Source: Neocallimastix lanati (nom. inval.)
Lineage: Eukaryota; Neocallimastigomycota; Neocallimastigomycetes; Neocallimastigales; Neocallimastigaceae
Reading direction: 5' to 3'
DNA: 62,000 bases
NCBI GenBank assembly: GCA_016946835.1
Contig: JACVTC010000133.1
Coordinates: 105,001-167,000 of the forward strand
In this document: piece by piece, positions 39,255 through 49,430 of the stretch
Layout: each line of letters begins with the position of its first letter
Numbering within the stretch: position 1 is the stretch's first letter
Made by a program: the position numbers and the translations under genes
The notes under the pieces: model-generated
Told to the model about the DNA's origin: nothing
Seen by the model: the letters and a program-made list of their open reading frames with translations, nothing else
The model's database searches: none

Positions 39255-40085
39255 AAAAAAAAAAAGAGAAAGGGGGCACACTTGGCGCACTCCATGATGA
39301 ATGTCAAATTCTTCTGAAATCATATCAAGAAACCGAGAAAGTGTTTTAGAAGAAAAATATAGAATAAATAAAAAAAAACTAAAACTTTTACCACGAATAA
39401 CGAGATGAAACAATTTAGTTAAAATGTTGAAAATAGGTACTGAATCATAAGCCATTTTTTTTTTTTTAAGATCCAAGAAGGCTACCTATGTAAACTCATT
39501 ATTAAATTTTCCTTCTTAGACTGATTTCTCTGATAGAAATATAAAGATTAATACGTTCTTCATGATTATTGAATTATTCAGGTCTAATAAAATTCATTCT
39601 TAAATGCATACTTTGAGATTCTATCAATTATTACCGCTTAAATAATTTTTAAAACATATATTAATTAATGAAAATTTGCGATAGTTATAGCAATTAGAAA
39701 GGTCACTCATATTTTGGAACAGAAACAATGGAAGTAATATTCTATTTTTAAGGAGAGGAACTATCCCAAATTTTATCGAATAAAATTTCAAGACATTTTA
39801 TAACACTAGGATACTACAAAGCATTGCTTTGTAAAATTCAATGGGAATACAATCAGGGGCCCTGGAGCCTTATTATTCTTCATTAATAGAACAGGTATTT
39901 CTAATTAATATTCCTAGAGTATCTCTTATTATTTATAAAAACAACAACCCAGTAAATTACTATATAAGCTATGACCAGTAATATTTGAAATTAAATCTTT
40001 ATAACATTCAGTCCAACGAGCTAATTGATCTCTAGGGGACGTAATATTCAGCTAAAGTGAAATTAATCGAAAAAAGAACAAATAA
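39255..40085 (-). pseudogene. LINE reverse transcriptase relic
   Basis: On the minus strand from about 40060: degenerate ..NNKAPGP..IP.EFYKAM.., a block corresponding to ..SNCYNYR.., then LDLKKKKMAYDSVPIFNIL (motif A, with an A-run expansion) and HHGVRQVCPLS (GVRQGCPLSP). It stops at about 39255 before motif C. Many stops and shifts interrupt it. It is a different LINE family from the long element at 12890-17500. Confidence 0.75.
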
Positions 40086-41019
40086 TTATTAACAAAAAAT
40101 ATAAATTTAATTTTTTTCATATAAAAAAAAAAAAAAAAAGATAATTCTAAAATATATAGATTTCCAAGCAAAATTATTTATGAAATACAGTGAGGGTATA
40201 TTTGTAGATGGGTATACCTAAATTTAATTAATTACTAAAACTTACATAAAAGATTTAAATAATTTTAATACTACTCTTTCAATATTAAAAAATAAAGAAT
40301 AAACAACTCATAAGATCTTATTTGAAGAAATATAAAAAAAAATGTTAATAAATATATAGTAATAATACTAAATTTACTATAAATAGTTTTCATTATAACT
40401 TCGTAAAAGGCATTTTAATTTTAATTTTTTATTAATATAAAGAATTTTTTTTTTTTTTTAAAGAATATATTATTTTTTAAATAATTAAATAATATTAATA
40501 TATATATATATTTAATATATATAAACCTTTTTAATTTTAATTGTTTTTCTTTCTTTTTTTTTTAAAAATTCTTTTTATAGAATTCAAGAGTATTTTTTTT
40601 ATTTTTTTTTTAAATATATATAATAAAAATTTCAAAAATATTTTATTTTTTACTTTTAATTTTAACAATTTATTAATATATAGAATATTTTTTTTTTGAA
40701 GAATGTATTATTATTTAAAGAATGTATTATTTTTTAAAATAATTAAATAATATTTTCTTATTTATATTTTTAAGATATATAAACCTTTTTTAATTTTAAA
40801 TGCTTTCTTTCTTTTTTTTTTTTTTTTTAAATACTTTTTATAGATTTCAAGAATAATTTTTTTATTTATTTTTTTTTTTTAAATATACATAATAAAAATT
40901 AAAAAATTTCAAAAATATTTATTTTTTTTTATTTTTTTGGGAACTTTAATCTTTATTTATATATTTATTAATTAATTATATGAATATTTTTTATAATACA
41001 AAAAAACAAGGAATTAATT
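40086..41019. other. AT-rich spacer
   Basis: No gene is seen. Two related blocks (about 40430-40620 and 40670-40870) repeat taaaga.tatatt...aaacctttttaatttt...ctttttatag, indicating a local duplication of low-complexity DNA. A third partial copy lies near 41860-41960. Confidence 0.6.
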
Positions 41020-41776
41020 TTCCTGCCATATCTCTACTATTCCAGTAAAAAGATTATAATTGTTTTTTTTTTTTTTTTTTTTTTCTTTTTTTTTTTTGAT
41101 GGAAATTTATCTAATTTGTCTACTAAAATTTTACTTTCTTTATCCCATGCATGACGTCTATAACGTGATATATCTCTAAGTAAATCAGAGATAGTATATT
41201 TCGAGTTTTTCTATTTTTTAAAACACCTTACCTGAGCAATCGTACATTTCATCGAAAGAGGAGGAATGTTAAGTTCTTTAGAAACACTAATAAAGGGATG
41301 TAAAGCTATTCCCATTTGAAAATCCTTCAATCCAGTATAATCCTGAATTAACAAGTCTCTTTATACTTTTCGTTCTTTCTTTGTTTGATCCAAGTAGAAG
41401 TGCATAATATGAGACTTGCTTAATTACTATAACTGAAAATAACATTCTTTTATAAGGGATAGAAATATAAGAAAAAAAAAAAATACTTTATTATTCATTC
41501 CCTAAATGATCGGTTTCAGTTCTAAATCATTTGAAAACGGTACACCTAAGTGGGAATAGAAATTCGTTTTAGGTAAATCTTGGCTTGAAAGATAAAAGAT
41601 GGGATTACTCTTATTAAGAAATCTTAAAACTTCCCCTCGTATTACTAAACTGGCACATTTATTGATACCAAATCCTTATCAATGGAATTAGTAGTGTTAA
41701 TGAGCTTTTCAATTATACCATCAACTGAAAATTCTTCATTTCTCAATTTTTCAGTAAGAATCTCAAATTTATGTTA
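41020..41776 (-). mobile_element. LINE relic with large internal deletion
   Basis: On the minus strand it matches the long element at about 14389-14490 and then, without a gap, about 15870-16530 (YLGVPFSNDLELK..., CVIAQVRCFKK, RRHAWDKESKILVDKL). About 1.38 kb is missing. The junction (ccattgataaggatttgg) falls at a shared attt in the parent, so this looks like a microhomology-mediated deletion or template jump. An A-run near 41070-41098 has expanded inside the ORF. This copy keeps Gln where the long element has TAG at 16335. Confidence 0.8.
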
Positions 41777-41956
41777 TATAATTAAATAATACATTATATT
41801 TTAAAATAATGCTTTACCTATACATTTATTTATTTTAAAGATATAAAAAACTTTTTAACTTTTAATTAATATAAAGAATATTTTATTTTTTTAAAAAAAT
41901 GTAATATTTTTTAAAATAATTTAAGAATAATTTTTTTATTATTTTTAAATATTCTT

Positions 41957-41997
<41 letters not shown>

Positions 41998-43010
41998 ATA
42001 CTCTTATTAATTTTAAGAATATCTTATTTTATTTTCTTTTAAATTTATATAATGAAAATTTCAAAAATAATTTATTTTTAAATAATATATTTTTTTTATT
42101 TTTTATTTTTTTTTTTTTTTTTAAAAAAAATAAAAAATAAAAAAATATAAAAATCTTTAACCTAACTTGACATTATTTATTTAAATTATTTATTTACTAA
42201 AATTATTTATTTTAATAAAGACATATTTTCCAAAACGTAACCCTTCACATTTAATGGATAATGGATATATATAAATGAAGTATTTCAATAATTATTGAAA
42301 TATTGAAAAAAAAAATACTTATTTTAAATATTATTTAGTACTTTTAAAAATAATTACTACTAATATTGTAATAATTAATTATAAAAAATTAAATAGAAAA
42401 TAAACCAGAATTAATAATTTTGAATAATTTTTAAATATCATTTAGCACTTTAAAAAATAATTACTACTAATATTATAATAATTAATTATAAAAAAAAAAA
42501 TTAAATAGAAAATAAACCAGAATTAATCTATTTTGAATGATTTTAAAATAAAAAATAAATTTGGATTATAAATATATAAAAAAAAAATAATAAATAAATT
42601 ATTATAATAGAAAAAAAAAATATTAATTGGAATATACTTATAAAAAGATAATAATAATAAATCAGGATAGATATAATAATATATATTTTATGTATAAATA
42701 AATATCAATACTTATATACAATATAAATCGTTTTTAACTAAAAAGTTCCTTTTAAATAAAAAAAGAAAAATACCCAATAGTTTTTTTTTTTTTTTTTTTT
42801 TTTTTTATCTCTTTCCTCTCTTTCCCCTTTTTTTACTAAAAATTATAATTAATTTTTTTTTTTTTTTTTTTTTTATCTCTTTCCTTTCTTTCCTCTCTTT
42901 TCCCTTTTTTACTAAAAATGATTATAATTATTTTTTTTTTTTTTTTGGGTTTTTTTTTTGGTTTTTTTTCTTTAGAAAAAAATATCAAATGAATTTTTTC
43001 TAATAATTTT
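41777..43010. other. AT-rich spacer
   Basis: No gene is seen. A near-duplicate pair lies at about 42330-42425 and 42430-42540 (..tactactaatattgtaataattaattata..). Poly(T)/CT-rich tracts at 42780-42960 probably form the 3' end of the MFS gene. Confidence 0.65.
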
Positions 43011-44738
43011 TTAATTATTTACTACTACTTTAATTTCGGATGCATCATCCTTTTTAACTGAATCAAATTCATCTGTATTATCTAAAACTTCCATTTTAGA
43101 AGTAATATCAGTTTCATTTTCCATTTCAGTTTCAGAATCAGATTGATTAGTGGATTTATCATAAGATATTTCTTTATCAATAACAGTACTACTTTCCGAA
43201 TTTTCTTCTTCTTCATTATGATTTGATTTTGTTTTTCCTTCATCAATTTCAATTTCTATTTTATCTATCTTATCTTGATCGATTTCCTTTTTATTGTTAT
43301 CTTGCTTTTTACTTTTGTTGGATTTACATCCAAATAAACCAATTAAAAAGACAATGAATGAGGTGATAGACATAATTAAAAATACAATATTAATACCATA
43401 CATTTCTGGATTGGGTTTACTGTGAGCAACAGCCTTTGAGACTTTAGTCATAATAGAAATGAAGGAAGTACCCCCAACAGCTCCAGCAATGGAACGGAAA
43501 GAATTGTAAAGTGCAGTAGCATCAGATGTTTTGGTATTTGGGATTTCTATCATACTCCAGGATACAAGTGGCATTAAAAGAACACCCATGGCAATACATC
43601 TAAAGATATTTATACCTGAATATATCCAGATACTATGTTCAATTCTGATGAAGTAAACTGAAAGGTTGGTAACGGCTAAAAGAATTGGACCAATAGTAAT
43701 TAAAAGTTTCATACCTATTTTATCGTAGATTTTACCTGCTAATGGACTCGTAATAGCCATAGCTAAAGAACCTGGAAGCAATACTAATCCAGAAATAGTG
43801 GCGGATTTTCCCTTAAGCTGTTGTACATAGATTGGAATAATAATTGATGAACCCATAATAGTAAATTGAAGAACAATTGTAGCAATAACACTAATTGTAA
43901 AATTCTTATTTTTTAATACACGAACATCTAAAAATGGTACTTTAATTTTTAATTGTCTACTGAAAAAGAATACACTAGCAATTAAACCAACAATTAATGG
44001 TACTAAAACTTGATAACTAACAAAGTCATTAGTACCCACATTACTAATAGCTAATGTAACCCCACCAAAAGTTAAAATACTTAATCCAAGTGATATAACA
44101 TCAAAATGTTTATTCATTAAGGGAAGAACATTTTCGAAAATGAAGATAGCCCAAATGAAGGAAATCACTAAGATAACAATAGCAATAACGAAAATCATTC
44201 TCCAACCAACAGAATCTACTAATAAACCTGCTATAGTTGGTGCAATAATTGGAGCAACACCAAAGGATAAACCATACCAACCCATCATAGTACCAATTTG
44301 TTCTTTTGGAAAAATAGTTAAAATGATAACTTGACCCATTGAGGATAATAAACTATTACCAACCCCTTGAATAACTCTACCAAACATCATTAAATAGAAA
44401 TTACTACTCACTGCACATATAATTAAACCTATTATGAACATTGCAACAGAGACAAAATATAAAGGTTTAGTTTTAAAACGAGTTATAAGATAGGCTGTAA
44501 ATGGAGTCATAACTGCTAAAAACAAGATAAATCCACTAGTTAACCATTGACCTGTATTAACACTAATATTAAGATCTTCCATAATTGGTGGTAAGGCTGT
44601 AGTCAATGAAGTTGCAAGCATTGAAGTGGCTATTGAATTAATAGTTATATTTAAAAATATCAATATACTTTTTTTTGGGGTTACCTTTTTACCCTCAAAA
44701 ATAATTAAATTACTGTCATTGGTTTCTTCTTTTGCCAT
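43011..44738 (-). CDS. MFS multidrug-efflux-like transporter (DHA2, 14-TM type)
   Basis: A single 575-codon open frame without introns. About 14 hydrophobic segments fill residues ~25-470, as in DHA2/EmrB-QacA drug:H+ antiporters. Signature stretches are LPPIMEDLNIS...QWLTSGFIL (TM1-2), AYLITRFKTKPLY (motif A region), GRVIQGVGNS (TM4) and GVAPIIAPTIAGLL (antiporter motif C-like, TM5). A charged Lys/Glu/Asp/Ser-rich tail of about 105 residues (470-575) is probably cytosolic and is not part of the usual bacterial protein. The start MAKEETND at 44738 is the first Met of the frame. The substrate is unknown. Lack of introns and the bacterial-type motifs make horizontal acquisition plausible. Confidence 0.88.
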   Translation of the reverse strand: MAKEETNDSNLIIFEGKKVTPKKSILIFLNITINSIATSMLATSLTTALPPIMEDLNISVNTGQWLTSGFILFLAVMTPFTAYLITRFKTKPLYFVSVAMFIIGLIICAVSSNFYLMMFGRVIQGVGNSLLSSMGQVIILTIFPKEQIGTMMGWYGLSFGVAPIIAPTIAGLLVDSVGWRMIFVIAIVILVISFIWAIFIFENVLPLMNKHFDVISLGLSILTFGGVTLAISNVGTNDFVSYQVLVPLIVGLIASVFFFSRQLKIKVPFLDVRVLKNKNFTISVIATIVLQFTIMGSSIIIPIYVQQLKGKSATISGLVLLPGSLAMAITSPLAGKIYDKIGMKLLITIGPILLAVTNLSVYFIRIEHSIWIYSGINIFRCIAMGVLLMPLVSWSMIEIPNTKTSDATALYNSFRSIAGAVGGTSFISIMTKVSKAVAHSKPNPEMYGINIVFLIMSITSFIVFLIGLFGCKSNKSKKQDNNKKEIDQDKIDKIEIEIDEGKTKSNHNEEEENSESSTVIDKEISYDKSTNQSDSETEMENETDITSKMEVLDNTDEFDSVKKDDASEIKVVVNN

Positions 44739-45737
44739 TTTTTGATACTTTATTATTTTAATTTATAAATTTTTACTAAAATTGTTATTTTAATTTATGT
44801 AAAGGTTTCTAAATTTTTATTAATATTATTTAAGTATAAAATAATTATATAATTCCTAATCTTTTTTTTAATTAAAAAAAAAAAAAAAAGCAAAATATTA
44901 TTATTAAGTTACTAATTTCCTTTAAATTTAAATTGCATATGTATCAATATTTATTTTTTTCCTCTTATTTATTGGTATATTTGAAGGTATATTGAATGAA
45001 TATTTGAACAATATTTATAATTTTTACTTATTAATTATTTATATTTAATTCTAAAATAATCTATTTTTCTTATTTCTTTTTTTTTTTTTTAAAAAAATGA
45101 CTAATATATATTTATATACTTTTATATATATTTTTTTATATTATTTTTATTACTGTATTAATTTTTCCTTCTCTATATAATTTTTTCAATTTATCTTAAA
45201 AACAATATAAAAAAATAATATAAAAAAAAAATTTATTATATTATTCTTAAACAAAAAATAATAAAATAAGATAGTTAATATATTATAAGTCTATATATTG
45301 CATTGTATTTCAATATACTATATTATCATATAATAATTAATATTAATCCAATCATAAAAAGCTAAATTTGTAATAGTTATATTAATTAATTAATTTTAAA
45401 ACTTGTTAAATTCCGCAAAAAAAAGATTTAATAATAATAAAATAAAAATTTTTTGATTATTATTTTTTTTGGATAAAAAGATTAATATTTTTTTTTTATA
45501 TATTTATATTATATATTTATTTAATAAAATAATAATAATTATATAAAATTTTAAATAAACAAAATTTATAAATATTTTAAAGTTATTCTATATACTTTTC
45601 ATGTTATTTATTATTATTACTTTTTATTTATTATTATTTATTATTTATTATTTATTATTTATTATTTATTATTTATTATTTATTATTTATTATTTATTAT
45701 TTAATTATTAATATTTATTAATTATTTATTATCAATT
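44739..45737. other. AT-rich 5' flank of the MFS gene
   Basis: No gene is seen. It contains an (ATTTATT)n heptamer satellite at about 45605-45725, the reverse complement of the unit at 2975-3247. Confidence 0.65.
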
Positions 45738-45747
45738 TCATGTTATT

Positions 45748-45795
45748 ATTTTATTAAATAAAGTTTATTCCTAGTCTAAAAAAAAAAAAAAAAAT
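45748..45795 (+). mobile_element. 48-bp LINE insertion flanked by 10-bp target-site duplication
   Basis: aaataaagtttattcctagt, then ct and poly(A), is the exact 3' end of LINE copy A (about 9041-9060). The 10-bp sequence tcatgttatt flanks it at 45738-45747 and 45796-45805. This indicates target-primed insertion of almost nothing but the tail. Confidence 0.85.
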
Positions 45796-45805
45796 CATGT
45801 TATTT

Positions 45806-46675
45806 TTTGAAGAATAATTAATAGAAAAAAATAATTATAAAAAAAAAATTTGATATATTTAAGAAATATATTAAAAAATTATTCATTATTGGATAAATTT
45901 ATTTCATAAATAAATAAATAAATAAATAAATAAAATTAAAAATAAATCAATAAATATAATAAAATTAATTAAAATATTATTTTTATTTCATTAAATTAAT
46001 TAAAAAATAAATTAATATAATAAATAAATATTATTTATTTAAATAATTGAATAGACAGCTTAAAAAAAAAAGATGAAAATATAATCATTATGAAAAATAA
46101 TAAAAGATTAATTATATTTATATTTAAATCTTTATAAAGTAAATCTATTATTTATATATTTTCACTTTATTTATTTATTAAATATAATTCATTATTAATA
46201 ATATAAAAAAAAATTTGAGTAATATATAGTTTTTTAACTTAACATCTAACAGAATAAAAATATTAATATTTTTTAATTATAGTAAGCTTTGTTGTATTAA
46301 TGAGTCAGATGATTTTTATTAAATGTTAAAAATCATTTTATAATACTTGTAATATTATTATTAAAAAAATTAGAAAATCCTATGAATAACTTTATTGATA
46401 ATAACAACATAAATGCATTCTTTTAATGGAATATCATTATTAATAGTACTACAAACATCTAATTTATTGATATTTAAAATAGTAATTATATTCAGGTATT
46501 CAATTTCATTGTTGTTTAACATGTTGAAAAGTAATTTGACCATTCTTAATATTTAACGGTATTTGTAAAGAAATCACATAACTAAATATATAACAAAATG
46601 AAATAATTTAATTTTCATTACTTATCAGTAACTTTTGATTTTGTTGATAAAATATCAATTTTTATTAAATTGCTA

Positions 46676-46721
<46 letters not shown>

Positions 46722-47029
46722 ATTAAAAAATATAAATAATTTAATTTATAATAATTAAGAAAAACAAAAAAAAACAAAAAAAAAAAAATTAATCCTTAAT
46801 TAAATTTTAGATAATAAAATATTTAAATTATTTATATTTTGTAAATATATGTTTATAAATACCATTTTTTTTATTAAATTTATAATAATTAATTTAATTT
46901 AGTATTATTAAATATAACACTTTAAATCAGAAGAAATATATATCTTTCATTATGTATTTAATTATTTATTTTGTTGCTTTTACATTAAGAAAAACTTATT
47001 CATTTAAAATATGTCATTACAATTTTTTT
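45806..47029. other. AT-rich spacer with one short reading frame
   Basis: This is mostly low complexity. A mixed-composition patch at 46370-46575 holds a 50-codon minus-strand frame (46370-46522, MLNNNEIEYLNIITILNINK...), with more coding-like sequence upstream in another frame (IPLNIKNGQITFQHV). It may be a decayed gene fragment. No domain is recognised. Poly(T) lies at 46682-46714. Confidence 0.4.
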
Positions 47030-47170
47030 ACTTCCGGTGTGTACTGCCCTTTAGCCCCCTCAAGGCTAGGGAATATTGAGGTAGTTACAATACTTCGGTA
47101 TTCTTTCGTATAGGCTGATATTGTCCCTGATGGATGGCCATACTGAGTGTTCAGCTTTGGCGCTCTAACG
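47030..47170. ncRNA. GC-rich island, candidate structured RNA
   Basis: About 140 bp near 47% GC stand in DNA that is otherwise nearly pure A/T. On the + strand several compact hairpins can be drawn: agcc-ccctcaa-ggct near 47053, aatac-ttcg-gtatt (47089-47102, a UUCG tetraloop) and ctga-gtgt-tcag (47143-47154). I could not match it to tRNA, 5S, U1-U6 or SRP RNA. It could equally be a stranded LINE UTR, since the 3' region of the long element (17278-17480) is also GC-richer. Confidence 0.3.
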
Positions 47171-47934
47171 TACATATTATATGCCATTATATGCTATTTA
47201 TAATTATTTTTCTATATAACAGCCTAACATTATTGATAATATTCAACCTTACAACATATGATACTATCAAATATAAAATTTTTACACTTAATTTAATAAT
47301 ATGGTGTAATGTGTAATGTAATTAAACATATACTACAATATTTAACAAGTTTAGTAGAATGAATAGTAATCTATTTTTTTTTAATAAAAAAAAATTTATA
47401 ATTATATATTATAAAATGAAATAAATGAACAGAATAAAAGAAAAATAAAAATGATGAAATATAATGATATATATATATATTTTCTTGAATATTATTTATA
47501 TTTTATATGAATTATTTTCCAAATTATATAAAAAATATAACAATACGAAACAAAAAAAAAAAAAAAAAAAAATCGAAGTTATCCAATGTATAAAAAATTG
47601 ATATCTTTTCATTAAATCTTAAATGATATTTATGACTATTATCTTTATCACTATAAATTTGAAATCAATAGTAATTGTATTAACCCAAATAAAATTAATT
47701 ATATTTATTACTAAGAATACATTACTTTTATGAATTAATATTAAATATCTACTTGTAATTAAATTAATCTTAGTAATTTTATTTTTATTAAAATTATAAT
47801 AAAAATTACTAAATAATTTTTTTTTTTAATTTTATTTTTATTAAAATTATAAAAATTACTAATAATTTTTTTTTTAAAAATAATATTCTTAATCAATACA
47901 AGTCATAGCTAAATAAATAACGAAAAAGAATATT
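47171..47934. other. AT-rich spacer
   Basis: Nothing recognisable. A direct repeat of ttttatttttattaaaattat lies near 47780-47850. Confidence 0.6.
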
Positions 47935-48575
47935 TTCATTTTGAATGTTTTAAGAAAACTATAGGATATATTTTATTAATAATATTGTTCCTATGCCATA
48001 TCGGTACTATGTTAGTTCTCTTAATAATGAAGGATTTCTTACTAAATTGATCAAAAAGTAACTCAAGAGTGCTACTGATAATAGGTACTGTTTTAGCAAG
48101 ATAACGCGCAAGCCCCCCCATAATATAAGGAACAGTAGACCCCTATAAATTATTTAAGAGTTGTTCACTTAAATATCTCCGTTTTCCAGTATCAAATTGT
48201 AGCTCATCTATAGCTGAAATTTCAACAAGAAGGAATATATAAATACATTTATTGATAATAAAGTTTTCATATAATATTAGAATAAGTAGGTAATAAGTCC
48301 TTATTTTATCACTGAATAATATAAAAAGGTCATTGATGAAATTTAAAGATTTGATTCTATATAATGAAAAAAAAAAGAACATATTAAAATATCCAATGGA
48401 TGAACGACTATTCACCTTCTTCACAGCATGAGCAAATTTTCGGACAATTGCCAAAAACTCTATCACTTCTGATAGTAATATTAATGTAGTAAATGAAATC
48501 AGATCTTAATATTAAAATTCGGTTGTAACCTAAGTTATATTGGGGATATTCAAGGATGAGCTTGAATAATTCTCT
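47935..48575 (-). mobile_element. LINE ORF2 C-terminal relic
   Basis: On the minus strand: YPQYNLGYNRILILRS (compare YPQFNLGFSWIIRLRC), a degenerate knuckle (CPKICSCC.EGE.SFIHWIF), SLNFINDLFIL, YIFLLVEISAIDELQFDTGK, then the tail module (GGLARYLAKTVPIISSTLELLF ... KRTNIVPIWH). Stops and frame changes interrupt it, and no tail or poly(A) remains. It is most similar to relic G, sharing the ..IVPIW variant of the KSVDVV.IR box. Confidence 0.8.
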
Positions 48576-48607
48576 TGTTTCAATATTGTTATATTTTATT
48601 ATTATTA

Positions 48608-48657
<50 letters not shown>

Positions 48658-49430
48658 TTATATTATGCTTTGTTTTATTTTCACATTCTTTTGTTTTCTC
48701 TTTATTTTTTTTATTTTCTTATTTTTTTTATAATTTAAAAAAGAATATAATAACAAAAAAAAAAAAAAAAAAAAAAAAAATACTTTGAATTATAATTATA
48801 ATATTTTATATTTATATTTATATTTATATATAAACAATAATAAATAAAAATAAATAATAATTATTAATAAATAAAAAATAAATTATAATAATTTATAATA
48901 ATAAATAATAAATATTCATATTCATATTAATTATTTTTTGATTAGGTAAATAATAAATAAAATTATAAATAAATAAATAAATAAATAAACAACAAACAAA
49001 ACAAAAAAAAATATTTTATATTTTTAAATATATATTTAGTTTTTATTATATATATAAATATTTCTCTCTTTTTTTTTTTTTTTTTTTAATAAATGTTTTA
49101 TTTATTTATTTATTTTAATAATTTATTTATTTACTTGTTTTTTTGTAATAATTTTTTTTAATAATTTTTGTTATCGCGTAATTTAATTAATTTCTTTAAA
49201 CATTTTTTTTTATTTTTTAATCCTTAATTTCATATTTTATTTTATTATTTCTAATTTTTTATTTCATTTTTTTTAATAAAGACAAAAAATACTAATAAAA
49301 TATAATAATACTATTATTATATCATTTTATTTACTCACAAAATAAAAAAATAATCAATTTGTAATGAAGATAATAAAATTTTTTATTCCTCTTCCTTTAT
49401 TTTCTTTTATTATTGATTTTTTTATTTTGC
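48576..49430. other. AT-rich spacer
   Basis: Poly(T) at 48607-48657, poly(A) at 48754-48780 and (AATA)n tracts. No gene. The last part is the presumed 3' UTR of the downstream esterase. Confidence 0.65.

Noticed and set aside
47120-47160. Hammerhead-ribozyme-like ctgatgg in the GC-rich island
   Set aside because: The core reads CTGATGG rather than CTGATGA, and no GAAA partner or three-stem arrangement could be drawn.
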